A stretch of DNA of 64,000 nt from Streptomyces sp. AC512_CC834 (GCF_019049325.1 NZ_JAGMUO010000039.1:35157-99156), one strand, 5' to 3'; positions 1 through 8,977 are shown, counted from the first letter of the stretch. Numbers and translations are program-made. The notes: generated from the letters alone by a model not told the origin.

Positions 1-1
1 G

Positions 2-70
2 GCGCGCTTCTGCCGGGGGTTCTGGGAGCGCGCACTGGCGGAGACGGCGGGGCGGGGTGAGGGCGGCTGA
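2..70 (+). CDS. 3' end of a septum-site/CpaE-like protein (partial)
   Basis: Only the last 22 codons are present, reading in frame 2 to a TGA at 68-70. The visible tail contains FCRGFWERALAE. The stop overlaps the ATG of the TadA gene as TGATG, so the two genes are translationally coupled. In Streptomyces the gene directly before tadA usually encodes a septum-site-determining (Ssd) or CpaE-like ParA-family protein that works with the Tad machine. That identity rests on position and this short tail only. The tail alone shows no diagnostic motif. Confidence 0.5.
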   Translation, partial: ARFCRGFWERALAETAGRGEGG

Positions 71-2181
71 TGAGTGACGTGGCGCAGGGGGTGAGCGAGA
101 CGGGCGAGGCGGGCGAGATGAGCCTGGCCAGTACCGGTGAGCACGGAATGACGCCCTTGGCCTTGGCGTGGCGAGGGGCGGGTGCGGCCGACGTGGCGGG
201 GGCGGTGCGTGCGGGGAGCGGTGGAAGGCGGGTTGAGGTGCACGTGACGGTTGCGGGTGAGTCGGGCGGGACTTCTGAGGCGCCCGCGAGGCCGGCCTCC
301 GGAGAGGGCGTGGTCGGCCGAGATTCCGGGACACCCGGTGGACTGACCGCGCGAGTGGCCCCGAGCTGGGCTTCCCGGGCGCCCGGAGGGCCGGCCGCTG
401 GAGGGTCTGTGGGTGGGGCTTCCGGGGCTTCCGGGGCTTCTGGGGCATTCGGGGGGTCGGCTGGAGGGCCTGAGGAGGTTTGGGCTTCTCATCCGTCCGG
501 GCGATTGGGTAGTGGAGCCTCCGCGGGTTCGGTTGCCCGGACCTCTGCGGGACCGGCCCCCGCCGGGGGCACGGGATCGGCTTCCGGGGGAGTCGCCGGG
601 GCGGCCGATGAGCGGTCTTCAGGGCCGCCTTCGGCGTGGGATTCCGGGCGGGTTCAGGGGCGCGTCGAGGAGCGGGTTTCGGGGTGGTCCGCCGGGCCGG
701 CTTCCGGGCGGGGGCAACTTCCGGGCTCCGGTCGGTTGTCAGCGTCGGCCTCCGGGCGGTACCCCGGACCTGCTTCCGGGCGATGGCCAGCGCCAGTCTC
801 CGGGGAGTCCCCCGGACCTGCCTCCGTGAGGTCACCGGCACCAGTCTCCGGACGGTCCCAGGGTCCTGCTTCCGGGAGGTCACCGGCGGCGGCTTCCCAG
901 GGCGGCCCGGGTCCCGCGCCCGGGATGCTCGACGGCGTACGGCGGTGGCTTGCCGAGAGTGGGGCGGAGCCGACGCCCGCCCGTGTGGCGCAGGCTCTGC
1001 GGGAGCAGGGGCGGGTGCTCGGGGACGCCGAGATTCTCGGTGCCGCCGAACAACTCAGGTCGGAACTCGTCGGCAGCGGACCACTGGAACCGCTGCTCGC
1101 CGACCCGTTGGTGACCGACGTACTGGTGTCCGCTCCGGACCGGGTCTGGGTGGACCGGGGCGGTGGCCTGGCGCTGGCACCGGTCTCCTTCCCCGACGCG
1201 GGAGCGGTACGGCGGCTCGCACAGCGCCTCGCCACCGTCGCCGGACGCCGGCTCGACGACGCCCGGCCGTGGGTGGACGCAAGGCTGCCCGACGGCACCC
1301 GGCTGCATGCGGTACTGCCACCGGTCGCCGTCGGCTGCACCTGCCTGTCGCTACGGGTCGTACGGCCGCGCGCCTTCACCCTCGACGAACTGGCGGCGGC
1401 GGGCACCGTGCCGCCCGGCGGCGACCGCGTGCTGCGCGCGCTGCTGCGGGCCCGGCTGTCCTTCCTCGTCAGCGGCGGTACAGGCAGCGGCAAGACGACG
1501 CTGCTCAGCGCCCTGCTCGGGCTCGTCGGGCCGGACGAGCGCATCGTGCTGGCCGAGGACTCGGCGGAACTGCGCCCGGACCATCCGCACGTTGTCCGTC
1601 TGGAGACAAGACCCGCCAACCAGGAGGGCGCGGGCCTGGTCACCCTGGAGGACCTGGTGCGGCAGGCGTTGCGCATGCGACCGGACCGACTGGTCGTGGG
1701 CGAGGTGCGCGGGCCCGAAGTGGTCCATCTGCTCGCCGCGTTGAACACCGGCCACGAAGGCGGGTGCGGGACGGTGCACGCCAACGCGGCCGCCGACGTG
1801 CCGGCGCGGCTGGAGGCACTCGGCACGGCCGCAGGTCTGGATCGCGCGGCCCTGCACAGCCAGCTCGCGGCGGCCCTCTCGGTGGTCCTGCACCTGGTCC
1901 GTGACCGTGCGGGACGACGCCGGATCGCCGAGGTGCACGTATTGGAACGGGACCCGTCAGGGCTGGTGCGGACGGTACCAGCGCTGCGATGGGGCACGGA
2001 GTCCTTCGTGGCCGAACGCGGCTGGGAGCGGCTGCGGGGGCTGTTGCGCGGTGACGGACTCGAAGGGCGAGTCGTCGGACGGGAGGCGCGGAGGCCCGGA
2101 GGTGGCGGGGATGACGGAGGTGACAGGGATGACGGAGGTGGCGGGGATGACGGAGGTGGCGGGGATGACGGGAACGGGTGA
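70..2181 (+). CDS. tadA: TadA/CpaF family secretion ATPase with long disordered N-terminus
   Basis: This is the hexameric ATPase that powers a Tad (type IVc pilus/type II-like) assembly machine at the inner face of the membrane. The Walker A motif GGTGSGKT lies near residue 468, and the catalytic core, including RPDRLVVGEVRG, fills residues 286-660. Before that are about 285 residues of Gly/Ser/Pro/Ala-rich sequence with repeated ASGR and GPAS units, absent from typical family members of about 400-450 aa. An internal ATG at 925 would give a protein of normal length, so the upstream start may be wrong, although TGATG coupling to the previous gene favours it. The C-terminus is a Gly/Asp repeat from an 18-bp tandem repeat. 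Confidence 0.85.
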   Translation: MSDVAQGVSETGEAGEMSLASTGEHGMTPLALAWRGAGAADVAGAVRAGSGGRRVEVHVTVAGESGGTSEAPARPASGEGVVGRDSGTPGGLTARVAPSWASRAPGGPAAGGSVGGASGASGASGAFGGSAGGPEEVWASHPSGRLGSGASAGSVARTSAGPAPAGGTGSASGGVAGAADERSSGPPSAWDSGRVQGRVEERVSGWSAGPASGRGQLPGSGRLSASASGRYPGPASGRWPAPVSGESPGPASVRSPAPVSGRSQGPASGRSPAAASQGGPGPAPGMLDGVRRWLAESGAEPTPARVAQALREQGRVLGDAEILGAAEQLRSELVGSGPLEPLLADPLVTDVLVSAPDRVWVDRGGGLALAPVSFPDAGAVRRLAQRLATVAGRRLDDARPWVDARLPDGTRLHAVLPPVAVGCTCLSLRVVRPRAFTLDELAAAGTVPPGGDRVLRALLRARLSFLVSGGTGSGKTTLLSALLGLVGPDERIVLAEDSAELRPDHPHVVRLETRPANQEGAGLVTLEDLVRQALRMRPDRLVVGEVRGPEVVHLLAALNTGHEGGCGTVHANAAADVPARLEALGTAAGLDRAALHSQLAAALSVVLHLVRDRAGRRRIAEVHVLERDPSGLVRTVPALRWGTESFVAERGWERLRGLLRGDGLEGRVVGREARRPGGGGDDGGDRDDGGGGDDGGGGDDGNG
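2095..2172 (+). repeat. 18-bp tandem repeat at the tadA/tadB junction
   Basis: About four imperfect copies of an 18-bp unit containing GGAGGTGGCGGGGATGAC run through the end of tadA. In the tadA frame they encode Gly/Asp-rich tail sequence. In the tadB frame each copy encodes Gly-Met-Thr-Glu-Val and carries its own purine-rich GGAGGT followed by ATG, so the repeat reiterates the ribosome binding site and start codon of tadB. Confidence 0.75.
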
Positions 2182-3046
2182 GCTGTCGACGGGCGTGGCG
2201 CTGGCCTGCCTGGGGGCGGCCGCGTGGCTGGCGGGCGGGTGGCACTCCGGCGTACGGCGGGCGCGACTGGTGCTCGCCGAAGGCCGGACGGGCGGGGCGG
2301 TCGGTACCGGGCCGCCCCCGGCCCGCCGGGTGACGGACGAACTGCGGCGCGTCCGCGGCCGGCTGAGGGCCGAGTGGTGGTCACTTGCCGCCGGGGTGGC
2401 GCTGGCGCTCCTGGGCCACTCGGTACTGCCGGTCGTCGCGGGGGCGGCCGGAGTGCCGGTGCTACGGCGGACGCGGCTGGCCGGTCGGGCGAGGCAGGCC
2501 CGGGAGCATCGGCAGGACGCGGTGATCGCGCTGTGCGGGACGCTCGCCGGCGAGGTGCGGGCGGGGCGTCAGCCGGGCGCGGCGCTGATGTGCGCCGCGC
2601 ACGACTCCGGGGGACTCGGTGACGCGCAGGCGGCGGTGCTGGCTGCGGCCCGGTTCGGCGGGGACGTCCCCGGGGCGCTTGCGGCGGCGGCCGGGCAACC
2701 CGGCGCCGAGGGACTGCGGGCTCTCGCGGCGTGCTGGCGGGTTGCGGTCGACCAGGGCGCGGGACTCGCGGCCGGTCTCGACCGGCTGGAGGGCGCACTG
2801 CGCGCCGAGCGGGACCAACGTTCCGACCTGCGCGCACAGTTGGCGGGCGCCCGCGCCACGGCCGTGATACTCGCGGGCCTGCCGGTCCTCGGCCTCCTGC
2901 TCGGCGTCGCCCTCGGGTCCGACCCCTTGCACGTGCTGCTGCACACCGGAGCCGGGCTGGGCTGTCTGCTGGCCGGCGGAGTCCTGGAGAGCCTGGGCGT
3001 GTGGTGGGTGACGCGGATCGTGCGCGGAGCGGAGGCGGCGTCGTGA
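2165..3046 (+). CDS. tadB: TadB-like type II secretion system F-family membrane protein
   Basis: This is an inner-membrane platform protein of the Tad machine, expected to pair with TadC and contact the TadA ATPase. The protein of about 293 aa has hydrophobic segments near residues 10-27 and 75-105 and a hydrophobic pair at the C-terminus (ILAGLPVLGLLLG and GLGCLLAGGV). Between them is the helical GspF-type domain containing EVRAGRQPGAAL. I chose the last ATG of a reiterated series. Earlier ATGs one or more repeats upstream are possible. The start overlaps the tadA end, and the stop overlaps the next GTG (GTGA). Confidence 0.8.
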   Translation: MTGTGELSTGVALACLGAAAWLAGGWHSGVRRARLVLAEGRTGGAVGTGPPPARRVTDELRRVRGRLRAEWWSLAAGVALALLGHSVLPVVAGAAGVPVLRRTRLAGRARQAREHRQDAVIALCGTLAGEVRAGRQPGAALMCAAHDSGGLGDAQAAVLAAARFGGDVPGALAAAAGQPGAEGLRALAACWRVAVDQGAGLAAGLDRLEGALRAERDQRSDLRAQLAGARATAVILAGLPVLGLLLGVALGSDPLHVLLHTGAGLGCLLAGGVLESLGVWWVTRIVRGAEAAS

Positions 3047-3828
3047 ACGGTGACCTTGTCCACAGGCTGTGGGCGGTGGCGGGGACACTGCTGGCCGCCG
3101 GCTGGCTGGTGCGGCGCTTCGGAGCCGCCCGGCGGGAGCGGGCGGTAAGCAGACGTCTCACCGGACTGCTGACACCCGAGCAGGACCGCCCCGGCCCGCG
3201 ACGTGCGGAGGTGTTGAGCGCCGCCCGCGGATGGCTGCCACTGGTGGGTACGGCGGTCGCCGGTTGGGCCGTGATCGGCGGTGTCGCCGGAGTCGTGGTG
3301 GGGCTGGCGGGTGCTGCCGCACTGTGGCGTTGGAGCGTCCGACGCTCGGCCGCCGGTACGTCGGCAGCGGAGACCGCTGCCGCTGAGGCCGCACGTCAAC
3401 TGCCCTTGGCGGCCGATCTGCTGGCGGCCTGCATCGCGGCGGGCGCGAGCCCGGTGGCGGCCGCTCGGGCGGTCGGCGATGCCCTGGGCGGGCCGGTCGG
3501 ACACGCGCTGGGCCGTGGCGCCGCGGAGGTGCGGCTCGGCAGCGAACCGGACGAGGCCTGGCGCGGGTTGGCCGCGATTCGAGGCGCCGGGCCTCTGGCG
3601 CGGCTGCTGGAGCGGGCCGACGTGTCCGGCCTGCCGGCGGCGGGCCCGGTCGCCCGACTCGCCGCCCAGGCCCGTGCCGACTGGGCACGCACCACGACGA
3701 CCCGGGCCCGGCGAGCGGCCGTCATGGTCACCGCGCCGGTGGGGCTGTGCTTTCTGCCCGCGTTCATCGCGGTCGGCGTGCTGCCGGTGGTCATCGGGCT
3801 GGCCGGCGGAGTGCTGGGACACGGGTAG
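3043..3828 (+). CDS. tadC: TadC-like type II secretion system F-family membrane protein
   Basis: This is the second integral membrane platform protein of the Tad system, about 261 aa. It starts with the GTG that overlaps the tadB stop. Hydrophobic segments lie near residues 5-22, 65-95 and at the C-terminal end (VGLCFLPAFIAVGVLPVVIGLAGG). The central helical domain contains ADLLAACIAAGASPVAAARAVG, characteristic of GspF/TadC domains. The gene is translationally coupled to tadB. After its stop there is a 136-bp gap before the pilin-like gene. Confidence 0.8.
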   Translation: MNGDLVHRLWAVAGTLLAAGWLVRRFGAARRERAVSRRLTGLLTPEQDRPGPRRAEVLSAARGWLPLVGTAVAGWAVIGGVAGVVVGLAGAAALWRWSVRRSAAGTSAAETAAAEAARQLPLAADLLAACIAAGASPVAAARAVGDALGGPVGHALGRGAAEVRLGSEPDEAWRGLAAIRGAGPLARLLERADVSGLPAAGPVARLAAQARADWARTTTTRARRAAVMVTAPVGLCFLPAFIAVGVLPVVIGLAGGVLGHG

Positions 3829-3894
3829 GTGACGGCTGACGGATCGGGGACGACGTACCGGCGCGGAGCCGGCGACTGAGTGGCCTACGGACGA

Positions 3895-3929
3895 CTGGCC
3901 GACCGGACGACCGGACGACCGGACGACCA
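3895..3929 (+). repeat. 8-bp tandem repeat between tadC and the pilin-like gene
   Basis: Four or so copies of the unit GACCGGAC/GACCGGACG occur in tandem. No gene or obvious terminator hairpin with a T tract is visible. The repeat lies in the 136-bp spacer after tadC. Confidence 0.6.
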
Positions 3930-3964
3930 AGTGAGCAACAGGATCGAGCCTTACGGGGGTTGCG

Positions 3965-4192
3965 ATGTATCAGGTGGTACGGGCACGGCTGCGTGCCCTG
4001 GTGGGCGGAGTACGGACGGCGCTGCTGCGGCAGGTTGTGCGGCGGGACGCTGGAATGGTCACTTCCGAGTACGCGATGGGGATCGTCGCGGCGGTGGCCT
4101 TCGCCGTGGTCCTCTACAAAGTCGTGACGAGCGGCACGGTCAGCGCGGAGTTGCAGGGCATCGTGAAGCGGGCACTCGATGCGGAAATGTGA
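3965..4192 (+). CDS. Flp pilin-like DUF4244 small membrane protein
   Basis: This 75-aa protein has a basic N-terminus, then MVTSEYAMGIVAAVAFAVVL, a prepilin-like patch with a Glu five residues into the hydrophobic helix. That arrangement is typical of Flp/Fap or DUF4244 pilin-like proteins found in actinobacterial tad operons. It is the likely major pilin-like substrate of the TadA/B/C machine. The start follows GGGGGTTGCG. The end overlaps the next gene by 14 nt. Confidence 0.8.
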   Translation: MYQVVRARLRALVGGVRTALLRQVVRRDAGMVTSEYAMGIVAAVAFAVVLYKVVTSGTVSAELQGIVKRALDAEM

Positions 4193-4580
4193 GCGGGCGG
4201 CGACCGCGCGGGCCCGCGGTGCCCGCGGACGCCACTCGGACAGAGGATTCGTGACGGCGGAGACGGCCGTGGTGCTTCCGGTGCTGGTGGTCTTCGCTAT
4301 GGCGCTGGTGTGGGGACTGCTCGTGGTGGCCGCTCAGATCCAGTGCGTGGACGCGGCCCGGACGGGCGCCCGCGCGGCGGCGCGTCAGGATTCGGCCGAC
4401 GCGGTCGTAAAGGTTGCCCGTGAGGCGGCACCGCGCGGGGCGCGGGTCACCCTCAGCCGCGAGGCGGACCTGGTCCGCGTGGTCGTGGTGGCCGACCCAC
4501 CGGCTCTGCACGGGCTGCCCTTCGAGGTACGGGAAGAGGCCGTGGCATCGGTCGAGCAGACGGTGGGGGCGGAGCCGTGA
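4179..4580 (+). CDS. TadE-like minor pilin
   Basis: The 133-aa protein has a basic leader followed by RGFVTAETAVVLPVLVVFAMALVWG, the prepilin-type hydrophobic segment with a Glu that defines TadE-like proteins. A soluble beta-rich tail follows. It overlaps the DUF4244 gene at its start and the next gene at its stop (GTGA at 4577-4580), so the three pilin-type genes are coupled. It is expected to be a minor pilin of the Tad apparatus. Confidence 0.8.
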   Translation: MRKCERAATARARGARGRHSDRGFVTAETAVVLPVLVVFAMALVWGLLVVAAQIQCVDAARTGARAAARQDSADAVVKVAREAAPRGARVTLSREADLVRVVVVADPPALHGLPFEVREEAVASVEQTVGAEP

Positions 4581-5065
4581 GGGGCGGCGCGACGCTCAGG
4601 TCGGTAACCGACCGGAGCCCCGGCCCCCGCACAGACACCGGCACCGGGGATGGCCGTCGCCATGCCTTCGCCTCCGACCGGGGGTCGGCCACCGTGTGGA
4701 GCGTTGCCGCCATCGCCGTTCTGTGTCTGGTGTTCGGCATCGTGCTGGCCCTGGGGCAGGCGGTCGTCGCCCGGCATCGCGCGGCCGGCGGCGCCGATCT
4801 GGCGGCGCTCGCGGCGGCGGACCGCTGGGCACAGGGCGGCACGGCGGCCTGCGCCGGGGCTGAGCGTGTCGCGCGGGCCCAGGGCGCACGATTGGTGCGG
4901 TGCGTGCTCACCGGGCAGGTCTCGGACGTGACGGCGGCCTCGGGAAGGGGGCCGTTCGCGGCGGAGGTCCGGGCGAGGGCGGGTCCGGCAACGGAGGCAC
5001 CGGGGGCCGTGAGTCCGGACCCGGGCGCCCCGGCGACTGCGGACCCGGCGACAGGCGTCCCGTGA
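4577..5065 (+). CDS. Rv3654c-family TadE-like protein
   Basis: This 162-aa protein has an N-terminal hydrophobic segment (GSATVWSVAAIAVLCLVFGIV) followed by ARHRAAGGADLAALAAA. The latter is the hallmark of Rv3654c/helicase-secretion-neighbourhood TadE-like proteins of actinobacteria. The tail is Pro/Ala/Gly-rich and probably disordered. The start is the GTG overlapping the upstream stop. It is the last gene of the Tad operon and converges on the helicase gene. Confidence 0.78.
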   Translation: MRGGATLRSVTDRSPGPRTDTGTGDGRRHAFASDRGSATVWSVAAIAVLCLVFGIVLALGQAVVARHRAAGGADLAALAAADRWAQGGTAACAGAERVARAQGARLVRCVLTGQVSDVTAASGRGPFAAEVRARAGPATEAPGAVSPDPGAPATADPATGVP

Positions 5066-5255
5066 CGGCGGGTCCGGCAGCCGTCGGCCCGGTGTCAGGC
5101 GCTCGACCGGCCGGACCGGGCAGACCCGGCGGCCCGGCCCGGCCCCGCCTACACCACCTCTGCCACATCCGCTGCCCCTGCCACTTCCGCCGTCCCTGCC
5201 GCCTCTGCCGCTCCCCGGTTTCCGGCGCCTCCCCCACCTCTTCCGCCTACCCTGC

Positions 5256-7712
5256 CTACCCCGCCTCCGCGGCTCCCCGCAGCAGCACCGTGAGCAGCCG
5301 TACCGCCCCCCGCTTGTGCAGTGGCTCGTTGCCGTTGCCGCACTTGGGGGACTGGATGCAGGACGGGCAGCCGGCGTCGCACTCGCAGGAGGCGATGGCC
5401 TCCCGGGTCGCGGTGAGCCATTCGCGAGCCGTGTGGAAGGCGCGCTCGGCGAAGCCCGCGCCGCCGGGGTGGCCGTCGTACACGAAGACCGTCGGCAGCA
5501 GCGTGTCCGGGTGCAGGGGCACCGACACGCCGCCGATGTCCCAGCGGTCGCAGGTCGCGAACAGGGGCAGCATGCCGATCGAGGCGTGCTCGGCGGCGTG
5601 CAGGGCCCCGCCGAGGATCTCCGGGTTGATCCGGGCCGCGTCCAGTTGGTCCTCGGTGACCGTCCACCACACCGCACGCGTCCGCAGCGTCCGGGGAGGG
5701 AGGTCGAGCTTCGACTCGCCCAGGACTTCGCCGGTGATCAGGCGCCGGCGCAGGAAGGAGACCACTTGGTTGGTGACCTCGACGGAGCCGTAACACAGGC
5801 GTCCGTCGCCCCAGGGGACCTCGATGTCCGTCTCCAGGACCGAGATCGCCGTCGTGTCGCGAGCCACCGTCGAGTAGGCGGGGGTGGCCTGCTCGACCAG
5901 CGCGACGGAGTCCTCCAGGTCGAGGGAGCGGACGAGGTAGGTGCGTCCCTGGTGGAGGTGCACGGCGCCCTCGTGGACGCTCGTGTGGGCGGCGCCGGCG
6001 TCCACCGTGCCCAGCAGCCGCCCCGTACCGGTCTCGACGACCTGGACCGGACGTCCGCCCTCCCCGCGGATGTCCGTGAGGTCGGCGGCCCGCTCACGGC
6101 GCGTCCAGTGCCAGGCCCGGGTCCGCCGGCGCAGCAGCTTCGCCGCCTCCAGTTGGGGCAGCAGTTCCTCGCAGGCGGGGCCGAAGAGCTTCAGGTCCTC
6201 CTCGGTCAGGGGCAGCTCGGCCGCCGCGGCGCACAGGTGCGGGGCGAGGACGTACGGGTTGTCGGGGTCGAGGACCGTGGACTCCACCGGCTGGTCGAAC
6301 AGCGCCTCCGGGTGGTGGACGAGGAAGGTGTCCAGTGGGTCGTCACGGGCGACCAGTACGGCCAGCGCCCCCTGCCCGGAGCGCCCCGCCCGGCCCGCCT
6401 GCTGCCACAGGGACGCCCGGGTGCCCGGATACCCGGCGATCACGACGGCGTCCAGGCCGGAGATGTCGAGGCCGAGCTCGAGGGCGTTGGTCGCCGCGAG
6501 GCCGAGGAGTTCGCCGGAGTGCAGGGCGCGTTCCAGGGCGCGGCGCTCCTCGGGGAGGTAGCCGCCACGGTACGCCGCCACGCGCCGGACCAGGGAACGG
6601 TCGACCTCGGCCAGGCGTTCCTGGGCGATCACCGAGATCAGTTCCGCGCCACGCCGGGAGCGAACGAAGGTGATCGATCGCATGCCCTGCACGGTGAGGT
6701 CGGTGAGCAGGTCGGCCGCCTCGGCGGTGGCCGTACGGCGGACCGGTGCGCCCTTCTCGCCCTCCAGTTCGGTCAGGGGCGGCTCCCAGAGGGCGAACAC
6801 CAGTTCACCGCGGGGTGACGCGTCGTCGGCGACCTCGACCACCGGCACTCCGGTGAGCCTGCGGGCCGCCACCGAGGGCTCGGCGGCGGTGGCGGAGGCG
6901 AGCAGAAACACGGGCGACGCGCCGTAGCGGGCACACAGTCTGCGCAGTCTGCGCAGCACCTGGGCGACGTGGGAGCCGAAGACGCCGCGGTAGGTGTGGC
7001 ATTCGTCGATGACGACGTACTTCAGCGACTTCAGGAAGGAGGACCAGCGGGAGTGGGAGGGCAGGATGCCGCGGTGCAGCATGTCCGGGTTGGTCAGGAC
7101 GTAGGTGCCGTACTGGCGGATCCACTCGCGTTCCTCGAACGGTGTGTCGCCGTCGTACACCGCGGTCCGCACGGAGGTGCCGAGAGGTTGTGAAAGTTCC
7201 TTCACGGAACGGCACTGGTCGGCGGCGAGCGCCTTGGTCGGAGCGAGGTAGAGGGCGGTGGCGCCACGCCCGTTCGGGGCCTCGGAACCGTCCAGGAGCG
7301 TCGACAGCACCGGCACCAGGTAGGCCAGCGACTTGCCGGACGCGGTGCCCGTGGCGACGACCACCGAGTCGCCGTCCAGGGCGTGCTCGGCCGCGCGCGC
7401 CTGGTGGGCCCAGGGGTGTTCGATGCCCGCGGCCTGCACCGCGGCGACGATCTCCGGCCGAATCCGGTCCGGCCAGACGGCATGACGGCCCGCACGCGGG
7501 GGCAAGTGCTCCGTATGAGTGATGCGCGCAGCCCGGCTCGGTCCCGCGGCGAGCCGGTCCAGGAGCATGCCCGGTTCCGGCCGGGAGCCGGGCTCCGCCG
7601 GGGGAAGATCGGGTCGGTGATTCTTGGCCATCGGCACCGAGTCTGTCACTGGCGTGACGGACAATGGGACCAAGGCGTCGTGCACGCCTGCCGGTAAGTG
7701 ATTGAATGCCAT
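5256..7712 (-). CDS. DEAD/DEAH-box helicase, MrfA/Hrq1-like, with C-terminal Cys cluster
   Basis: This is a superfamily 2 DNA helicase of the YprA/MrfA/Hrq1 type. The helicase core carries the Walker A segment TGTASGKS near residue 122, the motif II DECH and the motif VI QQAGRAGRSGQG. The C-terminal DUF1998-type region ends with CECDAGCPSC and a later Cys, the four-Cys metal site of this family. B. subtilis MrfA acts in mitomycin-lesion repair, and a DNA-repair role here is inferred. The first ATG (7712) leaves only 82 bp to bldG. A second in-frame ATG at 7631 would free more promoter space and is a real alternative. Confidence 0.88.
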   Translation of the reverse strand: MAFNHLPAGVHDALVPLSVTPVTDSVPMAKNHRPDLPPAEPGSRPEPGMLLDRLAAGPSRAARITHTEHLPPRAGRHAVWPDRIRPEIVAAVQAAGIEHPWAHQARAAEHALDGDSVVVATGTASGKSLAYLVPVLSTLLDGSEAPNGRGATALYLAPTKALAADQCRSVKELSQPLGTSVRTAVYDGDTPFEEREWIRQYGTYVLTNPDMLHRGILPSHSRWSSFLKSLKYVVIDECHTYRGVFGSHVAQVLRRLRRLCARYGASPVFLLASATAAEPSVAARRLTGVPVVEVADDASPRGELVFALWEPPLTELEGEKGAPVRRTATAEAADLLTDLTVQGMRSITFVRSRRGAELISVIAQERLAEVDRSLVRRVAAYRGGYLPEERRALERALHSGELLGLAATNALELGLDISGLDAVVIAGYPGTRASLWQQAGRAGRSGQGALAVLVARDDPLDTFLVHHPEALFDQPVESTVLDPDNPYVLAPHLCAAAAELPLTEEDLKLFGPACEELLPQLEAAKLLRRRTRAWHWTRRERAADLTDIRGEGGRPVQVVETGTGRLLGTVDAGAAHTSVHEGAVHLHQGRTYLVRSLDLEDSVALVEQATPAYSTVARDTTAISVLETDIEVPWGDGRLCYGSVEVTNQVVSFLRRRLITGEVLGESKLDLPPRTLRTRAVWWTVTEDQLDAARINPEILGGALHAAEHASIGMLPLFATCDRWDIGGVSVPLHPDTLLPTVFVYDGHPGGAGFAERAFHTAREWLTATREAIASCECDAGCPSCIQSPKCGNGNEPLHKRGAVRLLTVLLRGAAEAG

Positions 7713-7794
7713 CGCGGCTGGCGAACCGTCCTGGGGGCTTCAAGCCGAGGTGTCCCGAAGGGCGACCGCTCGATAGCAAGGTGCTGGAGGATCC

Positions 7795-8136
7795 GTGGAC
7801 CTGTCCCTGTCGACCCGTACCGTCGGCGATCGTACGGTCGTCGAGGTCGGTGGCGAAATTGACGTATATACCGCGCCCAAGCTGCGTGAGCAGCTGGTCG
7901 AGCTCGTGAACGACGGGAGTTTCCACCTCGTCGTCGACATGGAGGGCGTGGACTTCCTCGACTCCACAGGGCTCGGCGTGCTGGTCGGCGGACTGAAGCG
8001 GGTGCGTGCCCATGAGGGCTCGCTGCGCCTGGTCTGCAACCAGGAGCGCATTCTCAAGATCTTCCGTATCACCGGCCTCACCAAGGTGTTCCCCATTCAC
8101 ACCTCGGTCGAGGAAGCGGTGGCGGCCACCGACTGA
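7795..8136 (+). CDS. bldG: Anti-sigma factor antagonist BldG (STAS domain)
   Basis: The 113-aa single-domain STAS protein matches the S. coelicolor BldG that I recall almost residue for residue. The phosphorylatable serine is Ser57 in [11 protein letters not shown]. BldG controls developmental and antibiotic gene expression by binding anti-sigma factors, and is switched off by phosphorylation. The start is a GTG at 7795 preceded by GGAGGATCC. The downstream ATP-binding anti-sigma gene is the usual bldG partner. It is divergent from the helicase gene. Confidence 0.95.
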
Positions 8137-8243
8137 CGACCGGTTCCGGGCCCCTGAGGCCCGGGACAGCAACAGAACGAGGGGGGTCCGGGCTGTCGGC
8201 GGCCCGGACTCTCGAAAGCACGCCCGTAGTCCGAGGGGGATGC

Positions 8244-8675
8244 ATGGCCACCGTCGAACTCCGCTTCAGCGCGCTGCCCGAGCACGTCCGCACCGCCCGT
8301 CTGGTGGCGGCTGCGGTGGCACGCAGGGCCGGAGTGGACGAGGCCGTCCTCGACGAGGTCAGGCTCGCCGTCGGCGAGGCCTGCACCCGGGCTGTGGGCC
8401 TGCATCAGCACGTCGGCATCACGGCGCCGGTCACGGTGTCGCTGATCGAGGAGGAGAAGCAGTTCTCCATCGAGGTCGGTGACGAGGCGCCGCACGCGGT
8501 CCCCGGGGTCAAGGCCTCGGGCGACCGTGCCGAAGATCTGGAGGTGGAGGAGGACCAGATGGGCCTCGCGGTCATCAGCGGGCTCGTCGACGACGTGGAG
8601 GTCACGGCCGGTGAGGGCGGCGGACTGATCCGCATGACCTGGCCGACCGCTCCGGCGGTGCTGCCGCCGGTCTGA
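8244..8675 (+). CDS. Anti-sigma regulatory factor (HATPase_c, SpoIIAB/RsbW-like), BldG partner
   Basis: This 143-aa GHKL-type kinase domain contains VDEAVLDEVRLAVGEACTRAV, the N-box region of SpoIIAB/RsbW proteins. A conserved DQMGLAVISGLVDDVEV follows near the C-terminus. It lies 107 nt after bldG with its own Shine-Dalgarno GAGGGGG five bases before the ATG. In S. coelicolor the corresponding gene product (SCO3548) binds BldG, so a BldG-titrated anti-sigma role is expected. The cognate sigma factor is not visible here. Confidence 0.88.
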   Translation: MATVELRFSALPEHVRTARLVAAAVARRAGVDEAVLDEVRLAVGEACTRAVGLHQHVGITAPVTVSLIEEEKQFSIEVGDEAPHAVPGVKASGDRAEDLEVEEDQMGLAVISGLVDDVEVTAGEGGGLIRMTWPTAPAVLPPV

Positions 8676-8710
8676 CAGCCGCGTCACCTGCGTCACCCGC
8701 TTCAACGCAT

Positions 8711-8746
8711 CACCGCTTCACCGCTTCACCGCTTCACCGCTTCACC
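8711..8746 (+). repeat. Short CCGCTTCA tandem repeat downstream of the anti-sigma gene
   Basis: Four copies of CACCGCTT/CCGCTTCA follow one another just before the terminator hairpin. No coding function is apparent. Confidence 0.6.
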
Positions 8747-8775
8747 CGAAGGGCCCTACCTCGTAGGGCCCTTCG
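8747..8775 (+). terminator. Terminator hairpin after the bldG operon
   Basis: A perfect 13-bp inverted repeat (CGAAGGGCCCTAC and its complement) has a 3-nt loop and no strong T tract, the usual Streptomyces form. The rest of the 302-bp gap to the pyrophosphatase gene holds AT-richer sequence (about 8800-8960) that probably carries that gene's promoter. I see no gene in it. Confidence 0.8.
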
Positions 8776-8977
8776 CCATGTGCGGAAGGTGAGGGCCGCG
8801 CATACAGTGAGAAAATCGCGAAAAGGATCACGCTATTAATGCCGGAAGGGCATTACTACTCCTGGTCCCCTTGCGGTTGACAGGTCAATTCCTTTTGTCG
8901 TGCACTGTTTTGATCAGCTTCCGGTACCTACAATCCCGTCCACATCTTGAGCTCAGCCCAAGCGTCAAGGAGGACGA

